In this document: piece after piece, positions 55,244 through 63,134 of the stretch
Position numbering within the stretch: position 1 is the first letter of the stretch
Layout of the letters: the number at the start of each line of letters is the position of its first letter
NCBI GenBank assembly: GCA_905160935.1
Contig: CAJHZI010000705.1
Location: 1,965,001-2,029,000, forward strand
DNA from: Enchytraeus crypticus
Taxonomy: Eukaryota > Annelida > Clitellata > Enchytraeida > Enchytraeidae
Length of the DNA stretch: 64,000 bases
Direction: 5' to 3'
Notes under the pieces: generated by a model
The model's input: the letters and a program-made list of their open reading frames with translations, nothing else
Told to the model about the DNA's origin: nothing
Database searches by the model: none
Made by a program: the position numbers and the translations under genes

Positions 55244-58200
55244 CATTATATACATGTATATATATATATCAATTATTATCAATTATTCAATCGGTCAATC
55301 AATAAATCAAATAATCAATCACTCGATCAATATTGATCAATCAATCAATCATCATTTAAGAAATAAATTTATTCATTCATTCATTAATTAATTAATCAGT
55401 CAATCAATCAAACAATCAATTATTCCAAAAATACTATCAATTAGCACTATACTTTGCAAAACATAACCATCAATATTAATTAATTCAACGGCGTTACCTC
55501 CGTGGGTCTGCTGAAGAGATAAGACGTTCAATGCTCGTGCAGAGAGATAGATGTATTTTATTTCCACGAAATCACAAAAAATAATACTATATGCAAAAGC
55601 AACGTGGAAAAAGGACGTAGGCTACAGGCCCAAAGGCTCTGACGTATGTCCATCAAGGCTACAATTTTAGAAGAAGGCTATTGGTAATGACTAACGATTT
55701 AAATAGGAGACCAACAGAGAAGCTATATTTATTCTAAGCTACAGGCAGTCACATTCGAGCTATATGTACATTAAGTTATGGTAAAGCATGACCATAGTGA
55801 TAGAAACAACTTGATGATCTTGGATAATTCTTTAGTGGGCGTAAAAGAGGAAAAAGGAACCTGTTATTGAAATGGATAAATGGAAAGAGAAAGAGGGAGT
55901 GAAATAGAGAAAGTCGAGAGAAAAATAGAGAGGTATCTCCATTTTTGCCGTCTATTTGAAGATGGAATGAAATAGAAATTAATAGAACCAATAGAAGCCC
56001 ATGGAAGTGGAAAACACCATCCGAAGCGCAAAAGTCACAAAGAAATAACAAAGCGGAAAAGTTCCCTACCTCACATTCCACGTATCCGGTTAACTTCGCC
56101 GTCAGACGGATCTTATTTTCTTCCACTTTGGCGAGCTGTCGACGTAGCAGCAGAATGCAGACTATCACGAGTCCTATGAGAAGAAGTCCTCCGAATATCA
56201 CTCCTGTGATGATCGCCGTCTGGCGTCTGCTACACGGCAAAGAAATCTCGACAGTTGAGATCAAAATATTATCATTCTAAATCGGTGCAAATTAAAACTA
56301 GTTCCCATACTAAATGCAGAGTTTTCTCTGCTACCGGCTCGCTTTTAAGACATAAAGCTGATGATAATAGTCTATTTAGCCTTTAAATTATTAAAGTCTA
56401 TTAGCCTAGTATATAGTCTAATAGTCTTAGTTAGTATAGTCTATTTAGCCTTTTAGTGTATGGCATTTTAATTACAGTGATGTACAAATTGTTCGGTAAT
56501 TTTCAATTTATTTTGAAAGAAGTTGAGGAGATAAAGCTGCTCTTTGGTTAAACTGATGGAGCTCATTACATAAGGTGTCAAAAGAAATTCGAATTCGTAA
56601 CATTATCAACATATACGTTATATAAGTATCACATATTTACTACAAAATAATGAAATATAATATTAATAATCAGGAAAAGTTAAAGATAACCACGCTACTC
56701 GACCCGTACTTTCGTACAACTATATAAGAAATTTCCATACGGCGAGGAACTGTACTGGCTGGAGCCAGTGGCGAAGTCGGTAAGATACTCGACCGCGGAT
56801 CAGTTGATACGGGTTCAAATCCTGGGCTCGCCCGTCACTGACATCGCTTTCGAGTGAGGAAACTGACGTTAACCTTAGCTTTAGCTTTTTTTTACATAGG
56901 AAAATTTCTTTGAAAATGATGTAAAGTCCTAAAGCTGGTTATACTTAGCTTCATCATTCAGAGAATCAATGAGAGACTAATCAAAGAATTGAATCCCGCA
57001 TCTACTGCTTCTATTTCGAAAAATGAAACTGCTTTTATAGTTTATCAACAAAGTCTAAGTCACTTTGGTGTGATACGGAAAGGCAGCAACTATATAAGAA
57101 ATTTCCATACGGCGAGGTATAGTACGTTAAATTCTTTGACTGACTGATTGATTGAAATAAAACTATGCGAAATTTCAAAAGTTTAATCTTATTATTGCCC
57201 GATTCATTGATACTTTTAGAATCTCTGCAGGAATGATGTAGTTTAAAGTAACCAGAAATGTTAGTTAAATGCGTCTCATACTAACTTATTTGGCGCATAT
57301 TTGTCCTCTACACATATTGATGTACCGTTAGCCTGTATTTTGTTCGGTGCATCCGCTGGACATTTGTCAGTGCAGTTAAACTGTAAAACAAACAACGCAT
57401 CGCCTACAAGCAGTACATAACTGGTATACATAAATGGTACATAAATGGTACATAAATGGAACATAAATGGTACATAAATGGTACATAACTGGTACATAAC
57501 TGGTACATAACTGGTACATAACTTACGCGAATTGTAATTATAGAGCTTGACCGAAATTATTCCTAAATGTTCTAAATCTTTGTCTTGAACTGAACATTTC
57601 TAACACTGATGGTGTATCTAACCAGAAGCTCCAGTAAAAAACAAAATCATTAATACCCGTTTATTGGTTTCACGGTTTGGGAAGTCCTCGTACAGGATCA
57701 GATATCTGCAGGACAGGCAGTCCGAATCCGTCCATCCCGTACAGTCAATGCATTGCTGACTGCAAGCTTTGCATTCCGCACCGACACAGAACGTACAGTG
57801 AGTGGAACCGTATCCAGAACAGGTTTTACACGACTTGTGGCAGTATGTGCAGCCCTAAACATTGTATTAACAGCCGCCGTAAACATTGTATTAACAGCAG
57901 CCCTAAACATTGTATTCACAACAGCCCAAGAGATTGTATTAGCCGCAAACCTAAACATTATATTAACTACAGCCCTAAACATTGTATTAACAGCAGCCCT
58001 AAACATTGTATTAACAACATCCTTAAACATTGTATTAACCGCAAACCTAAATATTATATAAACTGCATCCCTAAACACTGTATTAACAACATTCTTAAAC
58101 ATTGTATTAGCCGCAAACCTAAATATTATATAAACTGCAGCCCGAAACATCACATGAAATGTAAGAATAAACAATACTTCAAGTGAAGCCCAGTGAGTGT

Positions 58201-59407
58201 TTTCTAAAACACAATATTTAGCCTAATTCTTAACATAACATTAATTGCAGCTCCTATTACTGCATTCAGGGTAACTCTAAGCGCTAATAAGCGCTAGCAA
58301 ATAAATAAAAATATAAAATGGTAAGAATTTGGATAAAAGCTGGTAAAGCTAGTGTCAACGTCAGTTTCCTCACTCGAAAGCGATGTCAGTGATGGGCGAG
58401 CCCAGGTTAATAAGTATCTGAATTTCACACAATCATTAGAAACGCATTTAATTAAATTATGCGTGAAAATCACATTATATAGGTTGAAGCTTCTCTCTTT
58501 CTCTTGTGCTCTCATAAATGACAGATAAAGGGCAAATATTCTTGGTCACACTCTACTAGCGTGATTATTACGGATTACTCAAACGATAAAAAGTTGATAA
58601 CTTCAGAAATAATATGTATTGTGTAAGACAGATATTGCATGAGACAGATGTAATTATCGTTGAAAAAAAAGAAAAAACCAGTCATAATAATTATCAAAAC
58701 TATTACTTTTGCACGTTATAAATGAACATAGAAGCTTACCTCGATGTATAAATTTAAAACATTATTCAGCTATTTCTTAAAAGTGTTCTAAGTTTGAGGT
58801 GTTACGATATTGCATTTAGCTCTGTGCCATCTACTCGCAAGTTATTACTTTAATGGCTGCTTAGTTTTGCATTCTCGTACATCAACTTATTTAAATTGTA
58901 TTAACTGCACAATACTTTATATATATCGCAACACAAACAATCGCTTCACGCTCAAAGAAATCAAGTGAAAATCGAACCTTTTTGAAGGCACCGCTTTCAC
59001 TTTTATACAGAGCTTCGTTCATGTACATTCCAGCAGCACACTGGGATCCATGTGGCAGACATTCCAACAGTTCCGGACCTCCACTAACGGTTACATTCAC
59101 GGCCACATCGCAGGCCCTGCAACCCCCAGGGCCGAGATGCTTGCCCTCGCCCGTGCAGCCCGTGTGGTCACAGTTGGCATGGCAGGGCTGACAGACCCCC
59201 AGGCTGTCGATGAACATCGAGTAGGGGCACCCCGCCTGGCAGGAGCCGTTCAGCCACCCGTTAGAACAGGCACGGCACTCGTCGGCTCCCTGTGCAGTTA
59301 AGATCTTAAAATATCAGCCGGTATGGGGGAAATAAAGATGTAATGGAAGGAAGAATGCAAGGGAAAAGAGTTAGAGGCAGATCGAGACACAGAAAACACT
59401 AAGAGAA

Positions 59408-59446
<39 letters not shown>

Positions 59447-59799
59447 CCATACTGATGTAATTACCTTACAACTCTTTTAAATTTACAAGAATGTATATTA
59501 ACAAAACATACTAATAAATTAATACTTAATTCATGTAAATCATTAAATTAATATTATATCAAATATGATCATAACTAATAAAGTATTAAATATAATATAT
59601 AATATCTTCTTTAATATCGTATTTATATTGCATGTATATTAAATTTATATTTGATCATAGTCCACTCTACGGTCAGCCATAATTTAATTTAACTATTTAA
59701 CTCCTGAGTCAGATCAAAAACTATGCTTGGCAGATTTAGAGAATTATAAATAAAACCAATTTAATTAAAACCATAAAGTAAATTTACTTATAGCAGATT

Positions 59800-59832
<33 letters not shown>

Positions 59833-60315
59833 ACTATGTTTAATGATATTGTCATCAAAGTACGAAATACAAAATTGCACATACAAACGCGTCATCAAAA
59901 GAGGATAAATAAATCTTATCTAGTTGACAGCCCACAATCATAAGCAAACATACACAGACAACAACTCATAATAAGATTATAAAATATGGAACTTATTGAT
60001 TGATAGAGAGTGTTTAAAGTCAACCGGTCCACTGCAAGTATCCAGACACAGTCGGTGACATGGCAAGCACTGTCTGGATTTCGAATCTCCGTAGAGTCGA
60101 GGTTTGACGTCGATGTCTTCGCACGACTCGACACAACTCTTGCGGTATTTGAACGATCGACAGCTCTGGCACTGATCATCCTCAGGTCCAATGCACCCAA
60201 CCTCAGAGCACTGAGAATGACAGAGACGATTCTTTTTCTCTGTGAGGTTATATATATAATAACAAATGTGAAGTTATATATAACAAGTGTGAGGTTATAC
60301 ATAACAAATGTGAGG

Positions 60316-60377
<62 letters not shown>

Positions 60378-60537
60378 ACAAATGTGAGGTTAAATATATA
60401 ATAACAAATGTGAGGTTATATATATAATAACAAATGTGAGGTTAAATAATAACAAATGTTATATATATATATATATAATAACAAATGTAAGGTTATATAT
60501 AATAACAAATGTGAGGTTATATATAATAAGAAATATG

Positions 60538-60580
<43 letters not shown>

Positions 60581-63127
60581 ACAAATGTGAGGTTAAATAT
60601 ATTATAACAAATTTAATATTTTTGAATAGCCCGTGTTGTGTAATGGTTGCTCAAACATGGACCAACCGTGGACTGCACGTGTCGTAGAAGCCGACAAAGA
60701 TATTAAAATACGATAAAAACACATTCTAGAGAGTTTCCTTACATATTGCTGCTTGTAGTTTTCGTTATTTCCATCTTAACTTTATAATTATCAGTAATCG
60801 TTTCTTTTTATGAGAAAATTCTTTACTCAAAGAAAGGAATTTACTCAAGGGTAATTATGATAATTTACAACGGGTAAATGGGAGCCAGGGAGTCGATAAC
60901 ATATAGGTTTAATGCCAGACTGCGTATTAGTCAAAACAGGCTTCAAATCTTGCTCTAGCCCGTCACTGAAATGCTTTCGAGACAGTAAACTGACGTTAAA
61001 CTCGACTCTAAGGTCTACCCTGATTCCCTGATTACCCTGATTTCTACCCTGTTTATTCTGATTCATACCCAGACGTCTCTGACATTGCCTTATGGCGAGG
61101 AATCGGACGTTAAATTCTTATTTATTTATTTATTTACCGCATTCGTTAGCTGGCATGTTGTAGCCTATGAGGGCTCTGGAGGCACCGGATTGGAAGGTGT
61201 TGTTCCAGTACGCCTCTGTGCCGGCAAAGCAAAGCTGGTAATTCTCCTTGATGATGACGTTACCGGCTTTCACGTGACGCAGAGAATTCAAGTCCAAACG
61301 TTCAAGGTTCGTTCCTATGATGGCCAGAGCGATCGATTTGCTAGACTGGGTATAGCTGCGGAAGAAATGAATAAAACAAAGTAAAATTAACAAATATGTA
61401 GACATTGAAATATATATTAGACATTGGTAATAGAAATGTATTAGTCTTTTTTTTTTAATTTTATAGAAGACTAGACAATTAGAATTACTATTGTAAAGCT
61501 GCAAAATATGATGCTAAAGTCAGTTTCGTCTCTCCAGAGCGATATCATAATATTATCAGGCTAATAGTACAGGCTAATGACATACAGCAGATTGCGCCCA
61601 TGTATAGTTTTAAGATTCTTGAGAAATCCGAGACTGGTCAGCTGCGGATGGTTGGCGTCCACATACACAAAATCCGTCACATCTTGTACTGACTCCAGTA
61701 CTGAGAGTTGATCAATGGTAATCGGCCCGGCTTTCAGGTAGGCATCACTGGAAAACATCATCAAAATGTTAAATATCATTATAGATCTTTTACACTCCAG
61801 CGCTTAGATGTTGCCCCTGCGTTCGTGGTACATTTGGCAAATGCGGCTTCCCAGAATGCATAGGAATTATTTTAAAAGTTTCTTACTAATGCTTTTTCTA
61901 ATTAAATAAAGTTTTTATTTTTAGATCTTGGTAGGTTGTATGATATAATCTAATTGCATCATCGTCATCGTGCCCTGAATAACAGTCCAACCAGGGTACG
62001 AATAGACCATCTCCAATCCTTCCTGAAGTGTGAGGAACTTTTCTACTCGTTTAAGAAATTTTTTAACAATTTCTGGAGTCCAGGCCAACCTAATATCTTT
62101 CAGACGTCGTTTTGGATCTTAGTGCCTTCTCGACCTTTAAGACACGTGCAGTTTACGGTTTGTCTATTCTTCAGCAACCTGGATATAATACGGGTAATGA
62201 TATATTCTAAAAAATTATAATAGAATGCCATGGCAAATTCAAACTAAGATATATAAATATTAATAACTCAATCCATAGCAAATTCAAACTACGATAAATA
62301 AATATTAATAACTCAATAATTCTTAGAATTTTATATTATATTGTTGTAAAATTGTTTGTAATAAAATATAATATTATTATATTTTATTTATTTTAATTTT
62401 TTTTAATGCCCTGGGCTGTAAAGGGCCCTGGGCTAAAAAATAAGATAAAAGAGACTTTATTTAATTAAAAGTTTTTTTAAAAAAAAGCGATTATATTTAG
62501 TATATATAATTAGTAAATATAATATAATATAAATAATATATAAATGGAACATAATAATAAAATAAATATAATATTAATATGATATAATTTAATATAATAT
62601 TATTTTACTTAATTATAATAAAAATAATATTATTATACTATATTGTTAGTAAAGCAATAATACACTAATATTGCTATCTTCTATCTATATAGTGCTCTAT
62701 CAAGTGACAGGTCCAACGTATATAATCCTACTCGCAGTCTACTTTCAAACTCTGTAGATCAACAAGTTACTTTTCACTACATAGAAGGCTATGACTTATA
62801 CACATCTTATTGCGCCAAGAACTTGATACAAAAATGGCTTCTCAAATTGTTTCTAAAAGTCGGTAGTGGGAATGTCTACCTTGAACATTGAATATTGATA
62901 ATTATATATTATACAGCTTAGGAAGAAGTACATTCCATGGACCTGCCAATAGGCAATGCACTAAGAGAGAGAGAGAGATAAGACACTACAGGTAAAATAT
63001 TACCCATTGAACGTCGAGCTGATGATACGTATGCTGCCCTGTACCAGTGAACAATTAGCAAAGCGGTTGATGTTACCAGAGTGTAGAAAAAAATTGGAGT
63101 CTTCTACTGAGACCAATCCATCACATT
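47304..63127 (-). CDS. Egfr: ErbB/EGFR-family receptor tyrosine kinase, 17 exons, 5' end outside window
   Basis: A single-pass growth-factor receptor that would bind EGF-type ligands outside the cell, dimerise and phosphorylate tyrosines inside. Seventeen exons join without a frame break (2,879 nt, about 958 residues plus a partial first codon): 63127-63004, 61747-61586, 61355-61138, 60239-60025, 59289-58978, 57854-57657, 57380-57286, 56229-56070, 55163-55050, 54120-53836, 52900-52837, 51876-51788, 50666-50591, 50075-49929, 49068-48971, 48207-48031, 47648-47304. Domain order in the visible part: L2 domain (about residues 1-190), furin-like cysteine-rich domain IV (190-440), one transmembrane helix near 445-468, kinase near 500-770, tail of about 170 residues. 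Catalytic motifs [18 protein letters not shown] and DFG are intact, so an active kinase is expected. The ErbB tail linker RYLVIQ and the gatekeeper threonine are present. Signal peptide, L1 and the first cysteine-rich domain must lie beyond 64000. Family assignment is very secure; orthology to one vertebrate paralogue is not implied. Confidence 0.96.
47952..48005 (-). mobile_element. LINE 3' terminus beside ErbB tail-exon donor
   Basis: (CT)n, TTAGTGCACTGCATACTGGC, then TGGTTC. A minimal 3' end of the RTE LINE or SINE F, about 25 bp from the donor at 48030. Confidence 0.6.
48031..48207 (-). CDS. Egfr: ErbB exon: proximal C-terminal tail
   Basis: 59 codons, phase 0 at both ends. Starts [18 protein letters not shown]. 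Contains EEYVNE, a tyrosine followed by x-Asn, which fits the SH2 preference of Grb2 (pYxN), so it is a candidate docking site by inference. Acceptor TTGAACAG, donor GTGAGT. Confidence 0.88.
48971..49068 (-). CDS. Egfr: ErbB exon: end of kinase domain
   Basis: 98 nt, phase 1 in, phase 0 out. Reads [18 protein letters not shown] then [18 protein letters not shown] holds the conserved kinase subdomain XI arginine, and MARDP-RYLVIQ is an ErbB-specific boundary with the tail. The donor is GTAAGT. Confidence 0.95.
49110..49165 (-). mobile_element. SINE family E 3' end with (GAT)n tail
   Basis: ATCATCATCATCATCTTCCC, TTGAATCCCAGTTCAACTAG and AGTCGGGATACAAAT, antisense. About 42 bp from the acceptor of the last kinase exon. 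Confidence 0.6.
49556..49760 (-). mobile_element. SINE family C with long (AAT)n tail
   Basis: About 50 bp of AAT, GGTTTAACGTCCGTTTCCTC, GATGATGTCAGGGACGTCCC, CATCACTACAGATCAATTCA. In the ErbB intron after the GERLSQP exon. Confidence 0.8.
49929..50075 (-). CDS. Egfr: ErbB exon: kinase C-lobe
   Basis: 147 nt, phase 1 in and phase 1 out. Reads [19 protein letters not shown], then [17 protein letters not shown] and YMIMIK. Nearly every position aligns with the human ErbB C-lobe. The donor GTAGGC follows AAAT, leaving one base of the cysteine codon. Confidence 0.95.
50591..50666 (-). CDS. Egfr: ErbB exon: P+1 loop and helix F
   Basis: 76 nt, phase 0 in, phase 1 out. Reads [20 protein letters not shown] then [15 protein letters not shown] is the receptor-tyrosine-kinase P+1 loop; SDVWSYG is the invariant start of helix F. 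The donor GTATGA follows TACG. Confidence 0.95.
51570..51760. repeat. (GAT)n-(TTA)n microsatellite
   Basis: Long GAT tract changing to TTA then back to GAT; yields Met/Ile-rich frames that are not genes. Ends about 30 bp from the ErbB DFG exon. Confidence 0.95.
51788..51876 (-). CDS. Egfr: ErbB exon: DFG and activation loop
   Basis: 89 nt, phase 1 in, phase 0 out. Reads [19 protein letters not shown] and on to FYAASGK. Contains the metal-binding DFG and one activation-loop tyrosine. The acceptor is ATTTTAG rather than the nearer TTCAG, because only the former keeps frame with the preceding exon. Confidence 0.94.
52837..52900 (-). CDS. Egfr: ErbB exon: catalytic loop
   Basis: 64 nt, phase 0 in and phase 1 out. 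Reads [19 protein letters not shown] followed by [10 protein letters not shown] is the tyrosine-kinase catalytic loop with its aspartate base intact. Confidence 0.96.
53722..53800 (-). mobile_element. SINE family A 3' half beside kinase exon donor
   Basis: GTTAACATCAGTTTCCTCAC, GCAAGCGATGTCATTGACGG, GCGAGCCCG; 5'-truncated about 35 bp from the GTGAGT donor at 53835. In the same direction as the gene. Confidence 0.75.
53836..54120 (-). CDS. Egfr: ErbB exon: kinase N-lobe and hinge
   Basis: 95 codons, phase 0 at both ends. Holds the ATP-contacting lysine (VAIKVL), the helix-C glutamate ([11 protein letters not shown]), the gatekeeper threonine (LVTSLMPLG) and the hinge-adjacent cysteine in GCLLDYV (equivalent to human Cys797), ending LNWCTQIAR. 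The donor is AGG followed by GTGAGT. Confidence 0.96.
54186..54210. repeat. Short (TA)n microsatellite
   Basis: Simple TA run in an ErbB intron. A similar longer run is at 55206-55270, followed by degenerate AATC repeats to about 55430. Confidence 0.9.
55050..55163 (-). CDS. Egfr: ErbB exon: juxtamembrane and glycine-rich loop
   Basis: Phase 0 at both ends (38 codons). Starts [19 protein letters not shown] and ends [10 protein letters not shown], equivalent to human EPLTPSGEAPNQ... and the ATP-binding glycine loop. The intron after VYK is where I recall a human EGFR intron. Confidence 0.95.
55640..55790 (+). mobile_element. SINE family F, diverged fragment
   Basis: GAGAAGCTATATTTATTCTA, AGCTACAGGCAGTC and CATTAAGTTATGGTAAAGC resemble CAGAAGCCATATTTTTCCCA...AAGCTATAGGCTAC...GGTATGGATAAAGC in the 43070 copy. 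Confidence 0.45.
56070..56229 (-). CDS. Egfr: ErbB exon: transmembrane helix and juxtamembrane
   Basis: One hydrophobic helix ([15 protein letters not shown]) ends at a basic stop-transfer RR, so the kinase side is cytoplasmic. GVIFG is a GxxxG-type helix-packing motif, as used by ErbB receptors to dimerise. The start at 56229 is chosen because its single leading base completes the codon left by the upstream exon; AG sites at 56220/56227 are alternatives. Ends in phase 0 at GYVECE, before GTAGGG. Confidence 0.9.
56752..56890 (+). mobile_element. tRNA-derived SINE, family A, best copy
   Basis: GGCTGGAGCCAGTGGCGAAG with the A-box-like TGGCGAAGTCGG, B box GGGTTCAAATCC, then GGGCTCGCCCGTCACTGACA, TCGCTTTCGAGTGAGGAAAC and TGACGTTAACCTTAGCTTTA. 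Both Pol III promoter boxes are present; about 135 bp. Reverse to the ErbB gene, in an intron. Confidence 0.85.
57098..57160 (+). mobile_element. SINE tail fragment with TTGA repeats
   Basis: AATTTCCATACGGCGAGG and TACGTTAAATTC followed by TGACTGACTGATTGATTG. A twin of the first 25 bases is at 56728-56752, just before the SINE A copy. Confidence 0.55.
57286..57380 (-). CDS. Egfr: ErbB exon: last cysteine pairs before membrane
   Basis: Phase 0 in, phase 2 out (95 nt). Reads [16 protein letters not shown] then [14 protein letters not shown], with two potential N-glycosylation sites. Acceptor TTTTACAG and donor GTTAGT. It supplies the two bases that complete the first codon of the transmembrane exon. 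Confidence 0.85.
57415..57525. repeat. 11-bp tandem repeat (GGTACATAAAT)
   Basis: About ten units GGTACATAAAT then GGTACATAACT, starting 34 bp upstream of an ErbB exon acceptor. Confidence 0.92.
57657..57854 (-). CDS. Egfr: ErbB exon: furin-like cysteine-rich domain
   Basis: Phase 0 at both ends (198 nt, 66 residues). Cysteine-rich: [31 protein letters not shown], then [17 protein letters not shown]. The overlapping long open frames on both strands here come from the adjacent 24-bp repeat and are not genes. The AG acceptor at 57855-57856 lies inside the first repeat unit. Confidence 0.88.
57851..58162. repeat. 24-bp minisatellite containing the ErbB exon acceptor
   Basis: Thirteen units near AGCCCTAAACATTGTATTAA plus CAGC, in part arranged as 72-bp triplets of units. 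In gene sense the unit includes AATGTTTAG/GGCT, and unit 1 is the real acceptor and first exon bases at 57856-57851. 24 bp is eight codons, hence long open frames on both strands that are not genes. Confidence 0.95.
58341..58408 (-). mobile_element. SINE family A 3' fragment
   Basis: GTCAACGTCAGTTTCCTCAC, TCGAAAGCGATGTCAGTGAT and GGGCGAGCCCAGG, 5'-truncated. In the ErbB intron. Confidence 0.75.
58978..59289 (-). CDS. Egfr: ErbB exon: furin-like cysteine-rich domain
   Basis: Phase 0 at both ends (312 nt, 104 residues). Begins [17 protein letters not shown] and continues with [17 protein letters not shown] and [14 protein letters not shown]. This is rich in paired cysteines like ErbB domain IV, and longer than the vertebrate counterpart as I recall it. 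Two potential N-glycosylation sites (NGS, NVT). Confidence 0.9.
59330..59450 (+). mobile_element. RTE-type LINE C-terminal fragment with (GA)n tail
   Basis: Plus-strand frame [19 protein letters not shown] matches the LINE motif EGGMEGKRGRGRPR; then ACACTAAGAGAAAGAGAG, the LINE tail. Opposite to ErbB, in an intron. Confidence 0.7.
60025..60239 (-). CDS. Egfr: ErbB exon: start of furin-like domain IV
   Basis: Phase 1 in, phase 0 out (215 nt). Reads [19 protein letters not shown] then [14 protein letters not shown] and [15 protein letters not shown]. The C-x-x-x-C and C-x-x-C spacing matches ErbB domain IV (human VCHALCSPEGCWGPEPRDC). The acceptor CTCACAG sits in the first unit of an intronic tandem array (60241-60612). 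Confidence 0.9.
60241..60612. repeat. About 22-bp array plus (TA)n at ErbB exon acceptor
   Basis: About twelve copies of AATAACAAATGTGAGGTTATAT, interrupted by TA runs at 60319-60374 and 60544-60578. The first TGTGAGGTTAT, at 60241, is the inverse of the exon's polypyrimidine/AG acceptor region. Confidence 0.9.
60630..60700 (+). mobile_element. SINE family E head
   Basis: GCCCGTGTTGTGTAATGGTT and GACTGCACGTGTCGTAGAAG, then diverges. In an ErbB intron. Confidence 0.6.
60880..61005 (+). mobile_element. SINE family A, diverged
   Basis: GAGCCAGGGAGTCGATAACA, CTTGCTCTAGCCCGTCACTG and AACTGACGTTAAACTCG; several changes in both promoter boxes. Confidence 0.55.
61068..61136 (+). mobile_element. SINE tail fused to ErbB splice donor
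   Basis: GACGTCTCTGACATTGCCTT, ATGGCGAGGAATCGGACGTT, AAATTCTTATTTATTTATTT and then the donor. The TTTA tail continues straight into the inverse of GTAAAT at 61137-61132. Confidence 0.75.
61138..61355 (-). CDS. Egfr: ErbB exon: L2 domain, end
   Basis: Phase 2 in, phase 1 out (218 nt). Carries [19 protein letters not shown] and ENYQLCF, the last L2 turns, then ANEC leading into domain IV. The donor GTAAATAAATAA is continuous with the simple-sequence tail of a SINE (see the SINE at 61068-61136). Confidence 0.92.
61497..61560 (-). mobile_element. SINE family A 3' fragment, diverged
   Basis: GATGCTAAAGTCAGTTTCGT and CTCCAGAGCGATATCAT; about 30 bp from the ErbB exon donor at 61585. Confidence 0.55.
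61586..61747 (-). CDS. Egfr: ErbB exon: L2 domain, middle
   Basis: Phase 2 in and phase 2 out (162 nt). Contains [18 protein letters not shown] and [11 protein letters not shown], the LRR-like strands of the receptor L domain (human counterpart ends IRGR). The acceptor is TTTTCCAG and the donor is GTATGT. Confidence 0.88.
61955..62190 (-). mobile_element. SINE family E, near full length
   Basis: ATCATCGTCATCGTGCCCTG tail side, CAGTCCAACCAGGGTACGAA, TTTCTGGAGTCCAGGCCAAC and GACACGTGCAGTTTACGG to the head. In an ErbB intron. Confidence 0.7.
62683..62985. mobile_element. Two LINE/SINE F 3' ends in opposite directions
   Basis: 62683-62860 (minus sense) has TATCAAGTGACAGGTCCAAC and TAGATCAACAAGTTACTTTT. 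62925-62982 (plus) has CCATGGACCTGCCAATAGGC, AATGCACTAAGAGAGAGAGA. The second ends about 22 bp from the ErbB exon donor at 63003. Confidence 0.55.
63004..63127 (-). CDS. Egfr: ErbB exon: start of receptor L2 domain
   Basis: First exon visible in the window. It enters in phase 1 (AG acceptor, then two bases completing a codon) and leaves in phase 2 before GTAATA. Reads [19 protein letters not shown] and on to RIISSTFNG, matching the cysteine-led opening of the ErbB L2 domain (human CNGIGIGEF...). NCS is a potential N-glycosylation site. No further exon is visible between 63128 and 64000. Confidence 0.85.
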
Positions 63128-63134
63128 CTACAAA

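Noticed and set aside
56752-56890. Possible tRNA gene (A and B boxes present)
   Set aside because: The acceptor and anticodon arms do not form and the sequence is repeated about ten times with a non-tRNA 3' part, so it is a SINE.
57677-58186. Long open frames on both strands (169 and 158 codons)
   Set aside because: They are generated by the 24-bp tandem repeat and by the other reading frames of a real ErbB exon; no domain is encoded.
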